From Loxodes magnus (taxonomy: Eukaryota > Ciliophora > Karyorelictea > Loxodida > Loxodidae): a stretch of 64,000 nucleotides of DNA. The notes beneath the pieces were generated by a model. The model did not search any database. It had not been told where the DNA came from and saw only the letters and a program-made list of their open reading frames with translations. The stretch lies in contig CAMPDV010000703.1 of assembly GCA_946699065.1 (NCBI GenBank), forward strand, positions 124,001 through 188,000. Direction: 5' to 3'. This document shows positions 37,201 to 48,159 of the stretch, one piece after another (position 1 is the first letter of the stretch; each line of letters begins with the position of its first letter). The position numbers and the translations under genes were made by a program.

Positions 37201-40200
37201 TATTAATTTATAAAAATAGTAGAATCTAGATCTATCAAAGTTTAAGTTGATTTAACTGATATTTTTAATAATTAACTACATAAATAAGAACTGTCTATTT
37301 AGAGTTTCTTGAATGCAATAAATACCAATATTTAAAATGTGAAAGTTTATAGGAATAAAGTAAAATATTCAATGAAGACTAAAGAAGTAATTTTATGCTT
37401 TATAAATATCTTGCATTTGGCCTATATTTTTCCTGATATTTATAATAGTAAAACTCCTAATCTCATTCTAATTTTCCTAAGTTAATTTATAATTTTTATA
37501 GTTTATATAATTTTACATAAATTTGGAAGTATCTTAAAGCTTTCATTTATTCAAATTACAATTAATTAAAGTCTTTATGTTATAATTCATTTTTGGAATA
37601 TTTGACAAATTTTCATCATAATGAAGCTTAAATTCTAATTTTAAGTTATTTAATTTTTGGTAAAACAATGTAAGATATTATTTCGGAGCAATTCGGAAGT
37701 TTCTTTAAAGAGTAAATGGTCATTTTTAAAACTCTTTATTATCCTTTATAAATTTTTTGTTTAACTTAACTTAAAATGTAAGAATCAAGAATAAATATTT
37801 TTAATTTTTGCTCGTTGTCAATAATAATTTTTTAGTTCATACTTTTCATTTATTCTAAATATAAAAAGGTTAAAACATTCTTTTTTATAACTCTAAAAGG
37901 TTTATATATATATTTATAATTATTATTGATTCATTAATTCCTTTTAAAATTTAAAGAATACACCATTTTTTATTATTTTTATTTTATTTGATTATCTTCT
38001 ATGTCATTAGGTATATAGTAAAAGTAATGTCTTTATAGTTTGGTAATGATATATAAACTAAAATATTTGTTAGTATATAATTAATAAAATTTGACACTTA
38101 TACTTATGTCTAAATGCTTTTTAACAGTTCCAAATGTTATAAATTTAGTTATTATTTACTTGCTTATTAAGCTCTAAATTTGAATGAAAAAATAATTTTC
38201 CTAATTTGATATTAAGTTCTGAGTTAGCATTTAGTATAGCTAAACTTAATTTATTTAGTAAACTTACAATCTTGTTTATTTATCTAGCCACACTATTACA
38301 CTTTTATCTATTCATACTGTATTCTAGATAACATTAAATCAATAGTTTTATATTAATAGCATAAAATTATTTATATTTACATTTCTAATTAAATTTGGCT
38401 TTAGTATATGAAATTTAAAAGCTAGCTTGCAATATAATTGTATTTTAAGATATTTTAATATCCCTTTTTCTTAAATTTTCATCTCTCTTACAATCTAAAA
38501 AAACCAAACATTTGCTGAATCATAATTCTTCTATCTACTATTTATTCTGATTAGATATTCGAAAAACTGTTTATTATGCTAAAAATTCTAAGAATAGATA
38601 AGGCAATAAAAGTGTGAGAGTCAAACAGATATATTCAATATTTATTTGACTGGTAAAGCACAGGGAAGTATCTTTAAGGATAACTAAAAATAAGCTTATA
38701 TCTAAGTACTAAGTAAAATATTCCTTACTTAATAATAATTAGATAGTCTAAATTTAAATAAAGGCTAATTTAGCTCAAATAAGTAAATAATCCAATCACC
38801 AACTAGATATTCCTATATTTAGTTAGCTCTATACATCCATTATTACAAGATAGCAAGATTACTACTTAAAAATTAAGAGCAAATATTAAAAGGGTTGGAT
38901 TGAGGTAAAGTAATTGAAATTAGAAAAGAAAGATAAAAAGGTTTTTAAAAAGGCTATCAAAAATTAAATTTTCAAAACTTGCTTTTTATTATATTTTAAG
39001 TTAAAAAAGGTATCTTTTCTTAAAGAATTAAGATAAAGAATTAATTAAGTAAGAATTTTAAATGATATTAATATACTAAATCCACAAACTTCCTTTTTTA
39101 TAAAATTATTAATAATAATAAGCAATTTATTCTATTGATGACATAATTAAAAATTAGATTTAGCAAAGTAAAAACTGATATAATAATTCACTGATTGAAA
39201 TACAAATTTAAACTTGTAGCAACTTATGCTTAGATCGTGTAAATAATAATATTGTTTTATCAATAGATGTATAAAGTAACTCTTAATGACTAGTAATGGT
39301 AAATGCTCTTAATTTAATTTCTGTTTATGTATTATATTTATATAATTAAAATCTTTGGATTTATGAATACTCCATTTTCAGCTAGTCATTATACATCTGT
39401 TTTTCATTTCACTTTCATGTTATTATGATAGCTATATTCATATTACGATTTTCTAAAATATTCATAATTTAAAACATTCAGTTCAAATTTTTCACGTCTT
39501 AGAACATATAAAATAATCACTCTAAAAAGTTAGTGCTAGTATTAATATCTTTAAATTTAGTTTCTTACTTTTGCTTTAATAAAGAATGTAAACTTAATTC
39601 TTGATATCTTAAGTATAGGAATTAAATGCTTATGAGCATGTACTCATTGCTAATATAATCTAAAAGCTAACTAATAGCATATGTATATTTATAAGTGTCT
39701 TTTAAAGAAATAAATCGTTTTGCCAGAACAATATCATAAGACAAGAAATTCGAATTTTTAACACTGTATCAGCAAATAGATACAGCTCTTACTTAATAGA
39801 ATTGCTCAAGCTATAAAAAAATTAAGATGTTCAAAATTTAGAAGACTTAATTGAAATGAAGAAATTGCAAGATAGAAAACTCCAAGAAAAGTGGAATACT
39901 TGTGAGCCTTACTAAGCTTTCATAAACCTTCATAAACTAGACTGTATTGCAAGAAGATAAACTGTTGTTTACAATTTTATTAATCTTAATATGAGAAAAA
40001 GGAAAAGCCATATGTTATCTATATGCTACATATCTTTGCAAAGTTTGCTTTGCTATAACTTCTGTCTGAGCTTTCAAAATCTAGGCAAACAAATTAGTTT
40101 TTCCTTGGATTAACTGAGAAAGCTTTATGCTATGTTGTCCCTCTCAAATTTTAACTATACTACTTGGCCTTTTCTTATAAACTTTAAGCATGTGAATAGT

Positions 40201-42020
40201 TCTTAAAATGGGATATATCCTTTTAAAATTTGGAACTGAAGGACAGAAGCATTAACTTTTAATTAATTAGATGAACCAGCAGCAGAAGCTTAAATAAAAG
40301 CACTTAACGATTAGACTATTGGCATACTACTCATTCAGAGCTTGAACCGCATTGAATACTTTTAAATTGGAATACAACTCTTAGCTTTGCTTTTAATTAA
40401 TTAAATTGCTTACTTTTAAAGATTTCATGGCTACTAGTTCCTTCGAAGCTTCTATTTTCTCTTTTACTATTTTTTAAGCTAGCTCAATTAAAATATTTTG
40501 ATATCCATTTTTATTTTTTGTATTGAGCTTAAAGGTTTTACAACTCCACTCCATATTTTCTTGTTTTTTTTCAAAATAAAAATCTTGAGATCTACTTTAA
40601 TTTCTTCTCTAGCTTTGCTTTTTTTACTGAATTAAGTTAATCAAGACTTATTATCTTAAAAGATTAAAATTGTAGCTAAAGAGTCTTTCATTTTTGAAAG
40701 CAAGGGAAGCTAAGTATATAAGAGTGACTTCTCAATAACTCTTTAATATAGATTCAAAATTTCTTAAGCTGTAAACAGTTTCTTAGTACGTTTCTTTAAA
40801 TTCAGATTTACTTACTTATTTTATTAATCTTCTATCTTTGCCTTCTAGAGGCAAAACTATCTCTTGCTTGTACTTTCGCTAATGAAAATGATGGTATACT
40901 AGGAGTAAAATTACACTCTCCTTACATATTTACTGATTAATTCTAGGAATATTCATTTCTTTCAGCTACAAGCCTTTATTAAATTCTACTGCTTTATAGA
41001 ACTATAATAAGTCTAAGGTTAAAAATGCTAGCAAGAATGTCTTCACATTTAAAAATTAACGCGCTACAAAAAGGTTAGATTTTGGAGAAATCTCATTACG
41101 CTTAGTGAAGCATTTTAGGCTAATTTTAGTTTAAGCCAAGATTGCCTCAATGTTAGTTCAATCAACTGCTTCTTCGTTTATAATAAGTCTACTTACACTT
41201 ATCTTACATCCTGTTCATACTCTATAATTCCTGGTTTAAGGAAAGGTTAATATCAATATCTTCTCATAACTCTTATTTACTGAGAGGTTCTAATTCTAAG
41301 AAAATAACTTTATATCTTATAAGAGTATAATTGGTGATTAGTATAATTAATCGAAAGCAGAAGTCTTATGCGAAAAACCATAGTTATTAAGTTCTTTTTA
41401 GCAAGAGCTCATTTTATTTAGACTTTGCTTTTATTCAATTTTAGGGTAGAAATACCAGTGCACTATATCTCGGGATCCTAGTTGTAGAAACATCTTAGTA
41501 GTTAAAATAATCTTCTTCAGTATCCTTTTTTTGCTTTTAAACATAGCTAAGCCTTAGATTCATAGTTAGCAAGTATTTTTGGGTTGCTAGAATTTTGGTA
41601 TTTTCCATTTTATTTAACTTATTTGATTTTTAACAAAAACGAAAGCAAAAGGATTAATTAAGTAAAATAGTAACTTACTTAATCGTAAAGTGGTAAATAT
41701 ATAAGGTAACTAGATATTTATAAAAAGTAGTCTAAAGTTTATTTTATATCTTTATCAGTTGAGAGTTATTAAATTTCTTGTCCATTTGCTCATACTGACA
41801 TTTATAGTTTATATTTTTATAATAAGATAAAAATGATTTCTCAATATAAGTTATAATTATAACTAGATCTATAACCTTCTATAGCTTAGACTAACTATAT
41901 AGTAATAAGTTTTTTACTTAATTAAAGAGATTTTAGTTAATTCTAATATAAATTAATTTAAATTTTTAATAAATATAATTAAAATAATTATAAAGGAATA
42001 TGACATTAAAATAGGCTAAA
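31300..42020. other. Long AT-rich region, largely featureless
   Basis: About 10.7 kb of AT-rich sequence. Occasional plausible peptides occur (for example after ATG near 33349, MQQSHLVYLFSAIEW; and near 40880-41230) but with no stops in this code such stretches are expected by chance. No structured elements, TSD-flanked insertions or known domains were found. Confidence 0.4.
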
Positions 42021-42029
42021 TGTAAGAAG

Positions 42030-42680
42030 TTTACTCATTTTCTGAGATTTGCAACCCATTTCCAAATAGTCGATTTTTATCAGTGATAGAACTACTTTAC
42101 TCTCTAATCTACTCTTTTCTACCGTTCTAATTCCCGATTAAGTGTCAATTTCTTCTTATATTCAATTCTCTAGGGATGGCAGAACATCTTCCTAAAATAT
42201 TATGATATTTTCTTTTCTAATCAGTATCTCTCTTCTCAATAAGTTCTACCTACTTAGAAAAATTAGGACTGTTGATAAAGGCGTTTTTCGCTTCTGCAAG
42301 AAATAGTATTTCTTCGAAATTAACTAAGATAATTTCTTGAGTGTGCAGGAGCATTATCTTGTTCCATCAATTTTATCCTCTATTTCCTGTTTTTATATTT
42401 GTCATTTTTTGAGTTTCAATTGTATTTTTGCCAATTTTTTTATACTTTTTCATGCCTATCTACCAGTTCTGTCAGCTTTTATTGCTAAATTTTAGATTGT
42501 TTGCTCTTGTTTTGTGATATGGTTCAAATGGGTATAGATCTCACTTTCAGACAGATATCTTTATTTTTTCTACTGTTATATTTAGTCTCTTCATTAACTT
42601 ATATGACTAAATAGCTTTTTTCTATTTTTATCTTTTTTGCCTCAACACCTTCTTTATTAATTCAAATGTCAAATTTGGCT
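42030..42680 (-). CDS. Coding-like tract, unassigned
   Basis: The minus strand gives EEILFLAEAKNAFINSPNFS and KRDTDQKRKYHNILGRC, with a Lys/Gln-rich upstream part. Moderately GC-richer than the flanks. It lies head to head with the degenerate zinc-knuckle ORF at 42750. No family recognised. Confidence 0.3.
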
Positions 42681-42749
42681 TTTTACATATTATTATGATT
42701 ACAGATATTTAAATGCTTGAACTTTGAAAAAATAATTAAAGGCTCTAAG

Positions 42750-43610
42750 AAAACAAGAGTTAACAACATATTAGAAAAACGAGGACCAGGGAAAGAGTTC
42801 TTAAAAGGTTGCCCATCAAATCGAGAATCCCATCACTGAAGCGAACCTAGAAAATAGGCTAAAAATAATATTCACTCGGGAGACTCGAATTTCATCACAG
42901 AACAGTAAATAAGATATGATTAACTGATAAAAGTGGAACTGGACTCCATGAAAGATAAAAAATCTGAAGAAGTACAATAAAAGACTATTGAAAAAACTTG
43001 AAATAGTAGAGGAGAAAGAATCGAGAGCTATGATTTAAGAAAGAAATCTTAAATCATCTTAAATATTTCACAAGAACAGAACAAGTAATCATAGAACTAG
43101 CAATAGAAGTAGAAAGAACTGAGCAAGTTATAGAAAAAATAGAATAAATCAACAAATATTGCATTGTTAAATGGAAATAGAGAAAAGTAAAATAAACCAA
43201 TGATAATCGAAGGTTAAAAACTAAAGTTATAAACCTAAACGAGAAATAAAAAGATATTACTACAACAACTCTAAAACGCGACTATGGAAAAGAAACTAGA
43301 AATTTTAAAACTTTAAATAAGAGTTCTGAAATACTAGAAGAATTTAGAGAAAAAAAGAAGAGAAATCATCAGAAAAACTTAAAAGATAATATATAAGACA
43401 ACAAATTCAGGAAAATGTACAAGAAAATAGGTACAAAGCACTATCTAGGCAAAAGATACCTAAAGGATAAAATACATATCAAGGAGAAGAGTTTGAGAGA
43501 TTTTCAAACTTTAGAAATTAGCCTTTAGGACAATCCAGAGGTGGATAAGAGGTTAAAATACCTCAAAAAAAGCCAAGTTTTTCAATTTTTTATTCATATT
43601 AGTAAGATAA
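42750..43610 (+). pseudogene. Zinc-knuckle retroelement ORF with zinc ligands lost
   Basis: A long protein-like frame runs through NPITEANLENRLKII, KKLEIVEEKESRAM and a Ser/Asn/Lys-rich part to GQNTYQGEEFERFSNFRNQ. At 43249-43320 the residues RYYYNNSKTRLWKRNQKFQN align with the knuckle of the 13.3-kb ORF (YYCNSERHLHLNCLKFQN), but none of the Cys and His ligands remains. It is therefore a decayed or functionally altered member of the family. No TSD was found. Confidence 0.45.
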
Positions 43611-43619
43611 TCCAATTTT

Positions 43620-45020
43620 ATATTTGCTTTCATTAAATTTCTGCTTTATGATTTTTATATCAAAATTTTATTTTTAGAGTTAAAAATTCAAATAATAAAG
43701 AAAAAAATTCTAGAATTAAAAAATTATTGAAAAATAGAAAGTATAACTACTATTAAAAATATAGAAATGAAGCAAGTAAAAATTAAAGAAAGTATAAGCA
43801 TTAAAAATTTTGAAATATAAAAAATTTAAATTTAAAAAAATAAAAAAATTTCAATATAAAAAATAGTAAAAATAAGTTTTAAAGTGAAAAACTTTCATTT
43901 AATTTAAAAAAAGTTTACTTTCAATTATAAAAATTTAACAAAATTATTGAAAGAAAAACAAAATAAAATAAAATCTAAAATAAAATAAAATGAAGAGAAA
44001 ATATTTTAAATCATAAAAATATAAAAATTTTCTTTCGATCAGATTTTTATTCAATAAGAACATTTTTTTTTAAATTAATTGGTCTATTCATAAAAGAATT
44101 GAAAGAATTAAAAGTGATAAATAATAGTAGAAAAATAATTTTACAATGAAGTGAATTATATTTTTTTCTCTGAATTTTTCATTATATAAATTATAAAAAA
44201 CAAGGATATATAATTTTGTTATTTTTTCTACAAGATACTAAAATCAAAGTTTTTAGATATGAAAATGTAAAATAAGAATATTAAATTATTTGGAAATTAT
44301 TCTAAAGTGATTTAATTAGATTTATGCATATATGCAAGTATTAATGAAGTAAATAGGATTAATAAACCTTAAGAAAAAACTAGATTAGTCGCAAAAATAA
44401 AATAGAGTGATATGAAAAAAATAGATGACAGACAGGTGTATTTTCATTATTAAGCATTTCTATTCTCTTAAACTATAGTTATTAAGCACTTATACATTAG
44501 CAGCTAATATTTAATATCCTTACTTTTCCATAAATGAATAGGAACATTATACTTTACTAAGTACTTGCTAAGGACAATCTAATTGTAAGCATTTATTACT
44601 CTTTTATTATGTATTATTATTAAAATAGACATAAAATATTATAAAAACTAGTAAATATCTATCACAGCAAGTATTTTATATATTAAATATAAGCATTTTA
44701 AATAAAATCTAGCAAAGCTTATAAATGAGAATTAGAGAACTAATAACAAAACTAGTTTCTATCTAAACAATAAAAGGATATTAACTTCTATTTTTAGATT
44801 TATTATCTGATAAATAAAAGAAGCTTTGATAATCTGCTATTAATATAAAAACTAAAAACAATACTTAATATAGACTTTATAACTAATTTAGGAATTTAAA
44901 TATAAATTAAGTATTCTTAGTAATATAATATTACTATAATATAAAGTTATTTAATCATAATATATAATTACTATTACTTAAATTCAATTTATTAAAAGTA
45001 GAATGTGTTTATTTAAAGTA
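43620..45020. other. AT-rich stretch without recognised gene
   Basis: Long A-rich runs. Nothing recognised. Confidence 0.5.
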
Positions 45021-45021
45021 A

Positions 45022-45035
45022 TATAAGATAAATAA
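45022..45035 (+). repeat. 14-bp target-site duplication, left
   Basis: TATAAGATAAATAA recurs exactly at 45874-45887. Confidence 0.88.
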
Positions 45036-45873
45036 GAATAAAAAAATGGATTAATCTCTTCGACTCTCAAAAAATTAACTTAGAAACCTAAAGAGAAAAG
45101 CGGCAAAAGAAATTTAGAAAAAATAATAACAATAGGAGGAGTCAAGCTCTTCTTCAGAAGGTAAAGTTATGGTAGGATAAATAGAGATAAGTTAACCTAA
45201 AAACGAAACTAATCAAAAACTTTAAATTTAATTAGACCAAATATAAAAATTAATCTCAAATTATGAAGAACCAACTTACAACTTAGGCGAAAAAATACGG
45301 GAACTAATGAGTAACATAGAAGATTAGAACAACGAATTACTAATACTTAGAAGATAACTTATTTGTAGCAAATTAATAACGGAAGAATAACTCTGAACTT
45401 AATCATAATAAAATTTTAAATACGACACAAAAATGGAAATAGAAAAAATACCAATAGAATTAAAAACAGAATTGAATCCAGAAAAAGAAATGATTGCTAC
45501 AAGTTTCATTAAAAGATTAGAAAATATAGAAAATAAATTATCATAAAAAAGAACGAAATAAAGACAATAATACAAACTTTGTTGATGTTGCAAATCAAAT
45601 TAACATATTTTAAAAAACTGTTGATAATGAAAGAAAATAAACGAATAAGAGCAGAAAAGAACATGGAGACAACTCAATAAACTATGAATAACTCCAACAG
45701 GGATCTACAAATAAAAGCTTTTTGCAAGACCACTTGAACGGCTACAGTGGTAACCTTCCACTTAATAAAAAGGTCGTGGATCACACCCACGTTAAAAAAA
45801 CTGTCCGCAGGAACTGGTTGCAATTCCAGAGAATGCAAAACTCTACTAACTTTAAGTATATTATTATTATTAT
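45036..45873 (+). mobile_element. Zinc-knuckle ORF retroelement, copy 2
   Basis: An 838-bp insertion bounded by an exact 14-bp TSD. It begins GAATAAAAAA-ATGG, encodes one ORF, then hairpins GTGG/CCAC and CGTGG/CCACG, and ends in (TTA)n. Nearly identical to the inverse copy at 21007-21847. Both 5' ends lie about ten bases before the ATG, suggesting that this is the natural 5' end of the element rather than truncation. Confidence 0.88.
45046..45870 (+). CDS. Zinc-knuckle (gag/ORF1-like) protein
   Basis: ATG 45046, MDQSLRLSKNQLRNL. Coiled coil NLGEKIRELMSNIEDQ, then knuckle C-[TGA]-C-C-K-S-N-Q-H-I-L-K-N-C (45580-45621), then QKRTWRQLNKL and a basic tail. Comparison with the ORF at 46870 puts TGA 45583-45585 opposite TGG 47398-47400, and TGG 45664-45666 opposite TGA 47479-47481. 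A further TGA (45394-45396, after EQL) is matched by TGA at 47212-47214. These alignments show that TGA is read as Trp. Predicted role: RNA-binding protein of a non-LTR element. Confidence 0.78.
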
Positions 45874-45887
45874 TATAAGATAAATAA
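45874..45887 (+). repeat. 14-bp target-site duplication, right
   Basis: Exact copy of 45022-45035. Confidence 0.88.
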
Positions 45888-45943
45888 AAAAAATTAGAAA
45901 ATAAGAAAGTTTAAACTAAAATTATTATATTATATATAAAATG

Positions 45944-46345
45944 CATGTCGGCTGCGTCAGTCAAACTAGTAGGTAATCTGGTGCAGTGTATACTGCATTG
46001 CGAGTAATCTCGCACTAGATGCCACCACGGGAAGGGTGGATAAGCTCTGTTGAGACGTACCTAACTTACCCCGAGGGTTCTCACTAGCAGTATGAAAGTT
46101 TGACTGACGGGCCTTCTAATTACCAACTTAATAACTATCTATTATTTGGATCTTATTCAAGAAGACTGAAGCATTTGATTCAAGATTTTAGAATAATTTT
46201 TAATAAGAAGGTTTCCCATTTGGAGAAGCTGACATGACTCATCGGACCTCTAGAATTTAACAAGAATCATGAGAACATTTTTAAATATTAAATATTAATA
46301 TTGAAAGAGCTGAGTGCCATCGAGGTGCTACGCGCTCTATAATCA
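45944..46345 (+). mobile_element. SINE-like element, type E, copy 2
   Basis: A relative of 1868-2287. Here GTCAGTCAAA (45956-45965) is perfectly complementary to TTTGACTGAC (46099-46108), closing a domain that contains TGCAGT-GTAT-ACTGCA, TGCGAG-TAAT-CTCGCA (45999-46014) and a CCACC/GGGTGG hairpin. It ends with the type-C hairpin (GAGCTGAGTGCC-ATCGA-GGTGCTACGCGCTC) and TATAATC. Non-coding. A highly structured tRNA-like or other small-RNA-derived SINE is inferred. Confidence 0.6.
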
Positions 46346-46508
46346 TTTTTATTTATTTATAAAAGTTTACTAAATGTAATCCCTAATATTTAGTATTCAA
46401 GGAAGAAAAAGTTTTAAGTATGTAACTTCATTAGGGTGGAATTGAAGAAAGTAAAGCAAGAACAATAAATTAAGAATAAAATTAAATAATAATCTAATTA
46501 TTTGAAGA

Positions 46509-46864
46509 ATGGATCGAAAAGCTAACAAAATTAAGAAAAGATAGCAAGAAAGTAGAAATCTAACAATTAGGAATTTATTTATTAAATACTATAATTTATT
46601 AAATTAATTATATCTCTTCTAACTACTAAAAGCAGATTTAGCAGCTTTATTGGAAAATAAATCCCAAAAAAATTAAATAAAGGAATTGAATGGGAAAAAA
46701 CTAAGGATCTTGCTATATAAAATGGTAAAGATACAGCAAGAAAATAACTAATTAAAAAGGAAATCAGCTGAAATAAAAAAATAAGAGACAAACATGCAAA
46801 TAAAATAAATAGAAGAGAAGTTTAATCAATTTTGTTTATAAACGGAATAATTATTCCAATAAAA
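46509..46864 (+). pseudogene. Older zinc-knuckle ORF, 5' part (interrupted)
   Basis: ATG 46509 begins MDRKANKIKKRQQESRNL, like the basic start of the other ORFs, followed after a frame change by a coiled coil (DLAALLENKSQKNQIKEL, then NQLKRKSAEIKKQETN). The frame is split at the TSD of the inserted element and resumes at 47706. Confidence 0.6.
46847..46864 (+). repeat. 18-bp target-site duplication, left
   Basis: ATAATTATTCCAATAAAA recurs exactly at 47688-47705. Confidence 0.9.
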
Positions 46865-47687
46865 AAAAGATGTTAAGCAAGCAGTAGAAAATTGAAGCAA
46901 AGAAAGCCAGAAAGCTTGCACAAAAGCAAATATAACATCAAATAAAAGAACTTACCGACCCTGACTCTCCTCCATCGGTAAAAAGAAAGCGCCTTGAAGG
47001 GAATACTAAGGAGCAGGAATCTGATACAATCGGATCATTAAGCAATCAAATTTGACTTATGAAGAAAAATTTCTAAAAGCAGGATGAGGTAATATTTAAT
47101 CTTGCGGAAAAGATAAGGGAACTCCTAAATACAATTGAAGAACTTAATTAGGAAACAAACTGTTTAAGGAATCAACTGATACAAAGTCAAGTAGTGACTA
47201 AAGAACAACTCTGACTATAATCCTAATCTAGATCTAACAAAGTTGACAGAATGGACATTGAATAAGAATAAAAAACATAGAACTAATAGAATTAATAAGA
47301 ATTGAAATAAGAATAGAATCTAATAGCTAGAATAGAAAAGATAGAGAGCCACTTATATCCAGAATTCAAGCCTTAAATCACCAAATATAGAAGATGCTGG
47401 TTCTGCCATTCAAATAACCATTTACTGAAGACTTGCCAAAGCTTTAAGTATCTAAAGAGAAAGGAAGATCAAAAGACGTGAAGATAACTTACAAGACTAT
47501 ACGTAACTCCATAAGGAGCATTCAAGAAGAAGATTTCCAACGGAACAAGAAGATTATCATAGTGGTTACCTCCCACTTAAAAAACTTGGTCGTGGTTTCC
47601 ACCACGTTAAAAAACTGGCAGCGAGAACCTGGTTTAGATTCCAAGGAACGTAAACTTTTCTTTACTTTTAGTTTACTATATATATAT
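46865..47687 (+). mobile_element. Zinc-knuckle ORF retroelement, copy 3 (nested, divergent)
   Basis: An 823-bp insertion with an exact 18-bp TSD inside an older relative. It has the same architecture as copies 1 and 2 (A-rich start, ORF, GTGG/CCCAC and CGTGG/CCACG hairpins) but the sequence is strongly diverged and the tail is (TA)n. It therefore represents a separate subfamily. Confidence 0.88.
46870..47680 (+). CDS. Zinc-knuckle (gag/ORF1-like) protein, second subfamily
   Basis: ATG 46870, MLSKQQKIEAKKARKLAQKQ: basic helix, Pro/Ser linker with a KRKR basic cluster, coiled coil (FNLAEKIRELLNTIEELNQE), Gln-rich spacer, then CWFCHSNNHLLKTC (47395-47436), a textbook CX2CX4HX4C knuckle, followed by KYLKRKEDQKT-[TGA]-RQL. 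Three in-frame TGA codons. A likely RNA-binding ORF1 protein, intact as far as can be judged. Confidence 0.78.
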
Positions 47688-47705
47688 ATAATTATTCCAA
47701 TAAAA
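47688..47705 (+). repeat. 18-bp target-site duplication, right
   Basis: Exact copy of 46847-46864. Confidence 0.9.
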
Positions 47706-48150
47706 CTAATCAAATGAAGACTCTATGGATATTAAGAAAGAGTAAAAGTTAGTTTACATTTATAATTAGAGACTTATATTAAGATGTTGATACTGTAAAA
47801 GGTTAGTATACGTGGCAAAAAAATCCCGATAAATTAAAAAATTCGATAATAGAAGAAAAAAAACAAGGGAGCAAACTGAGCTAAATATCACTCAGGATAA
47901 AATTAAATTTAAAGAAGAAAACTTCACTATGAAATGGATTTACATGAATCAAAGAGAAAAGCAAATAAGATACCAATGAAAAAAATGATAAAAAGAGTTA
48001 CGAGTAGAATATTCTAAAAAAGAGCTAGAAGTAGCTGAGCTAATTATAAAGAATAAAAAAAACAATCAACAATTCAGGAATCAACAAGATAAATTTATAA
48101 AAAACTAACTATCTAAACTTAACTAAAACTGTGATGATCCTATTAAGGGG
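47706..48150 (+). pseudogene. Older zinc-knuckle ORF, 3' part
   Basis: It continues the frame interrupted at 46864. DSMDIKKEQKL matches DRMDIEQEQK of copy 3, and C-[TGA]-Y-C (47785-47796) aligns with CWFC, so TGA again stands for Trp. The following His and last Cys of the knuckle are replaced (Tyr and Ser). A coiled coil follows (KKWQKELRVEYSKKELEVAE). Confidence 0.6.
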
Positions 48151-48159
48151 GAATCATAT

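Noticed and set aside
40880-41240. Mitochondrial-carrier-like stretch (GILG...SPY and HPVHTLQFLVQ)
   Set aside because: The two parts are in different frames, the acidic residue of the PxDxxK motif is absent, and open frames are uninformative in this code.
42300-42330. Possible Tc1/mariner transposase motif (EQDNAPAH) on the minus strand
   Set aside because: Only one short motif in one frame. The neighbouring frame reads better as an unrelated protein, and no other DDE landmark (LNPIE-type region) or terminal inverted repeats were found.
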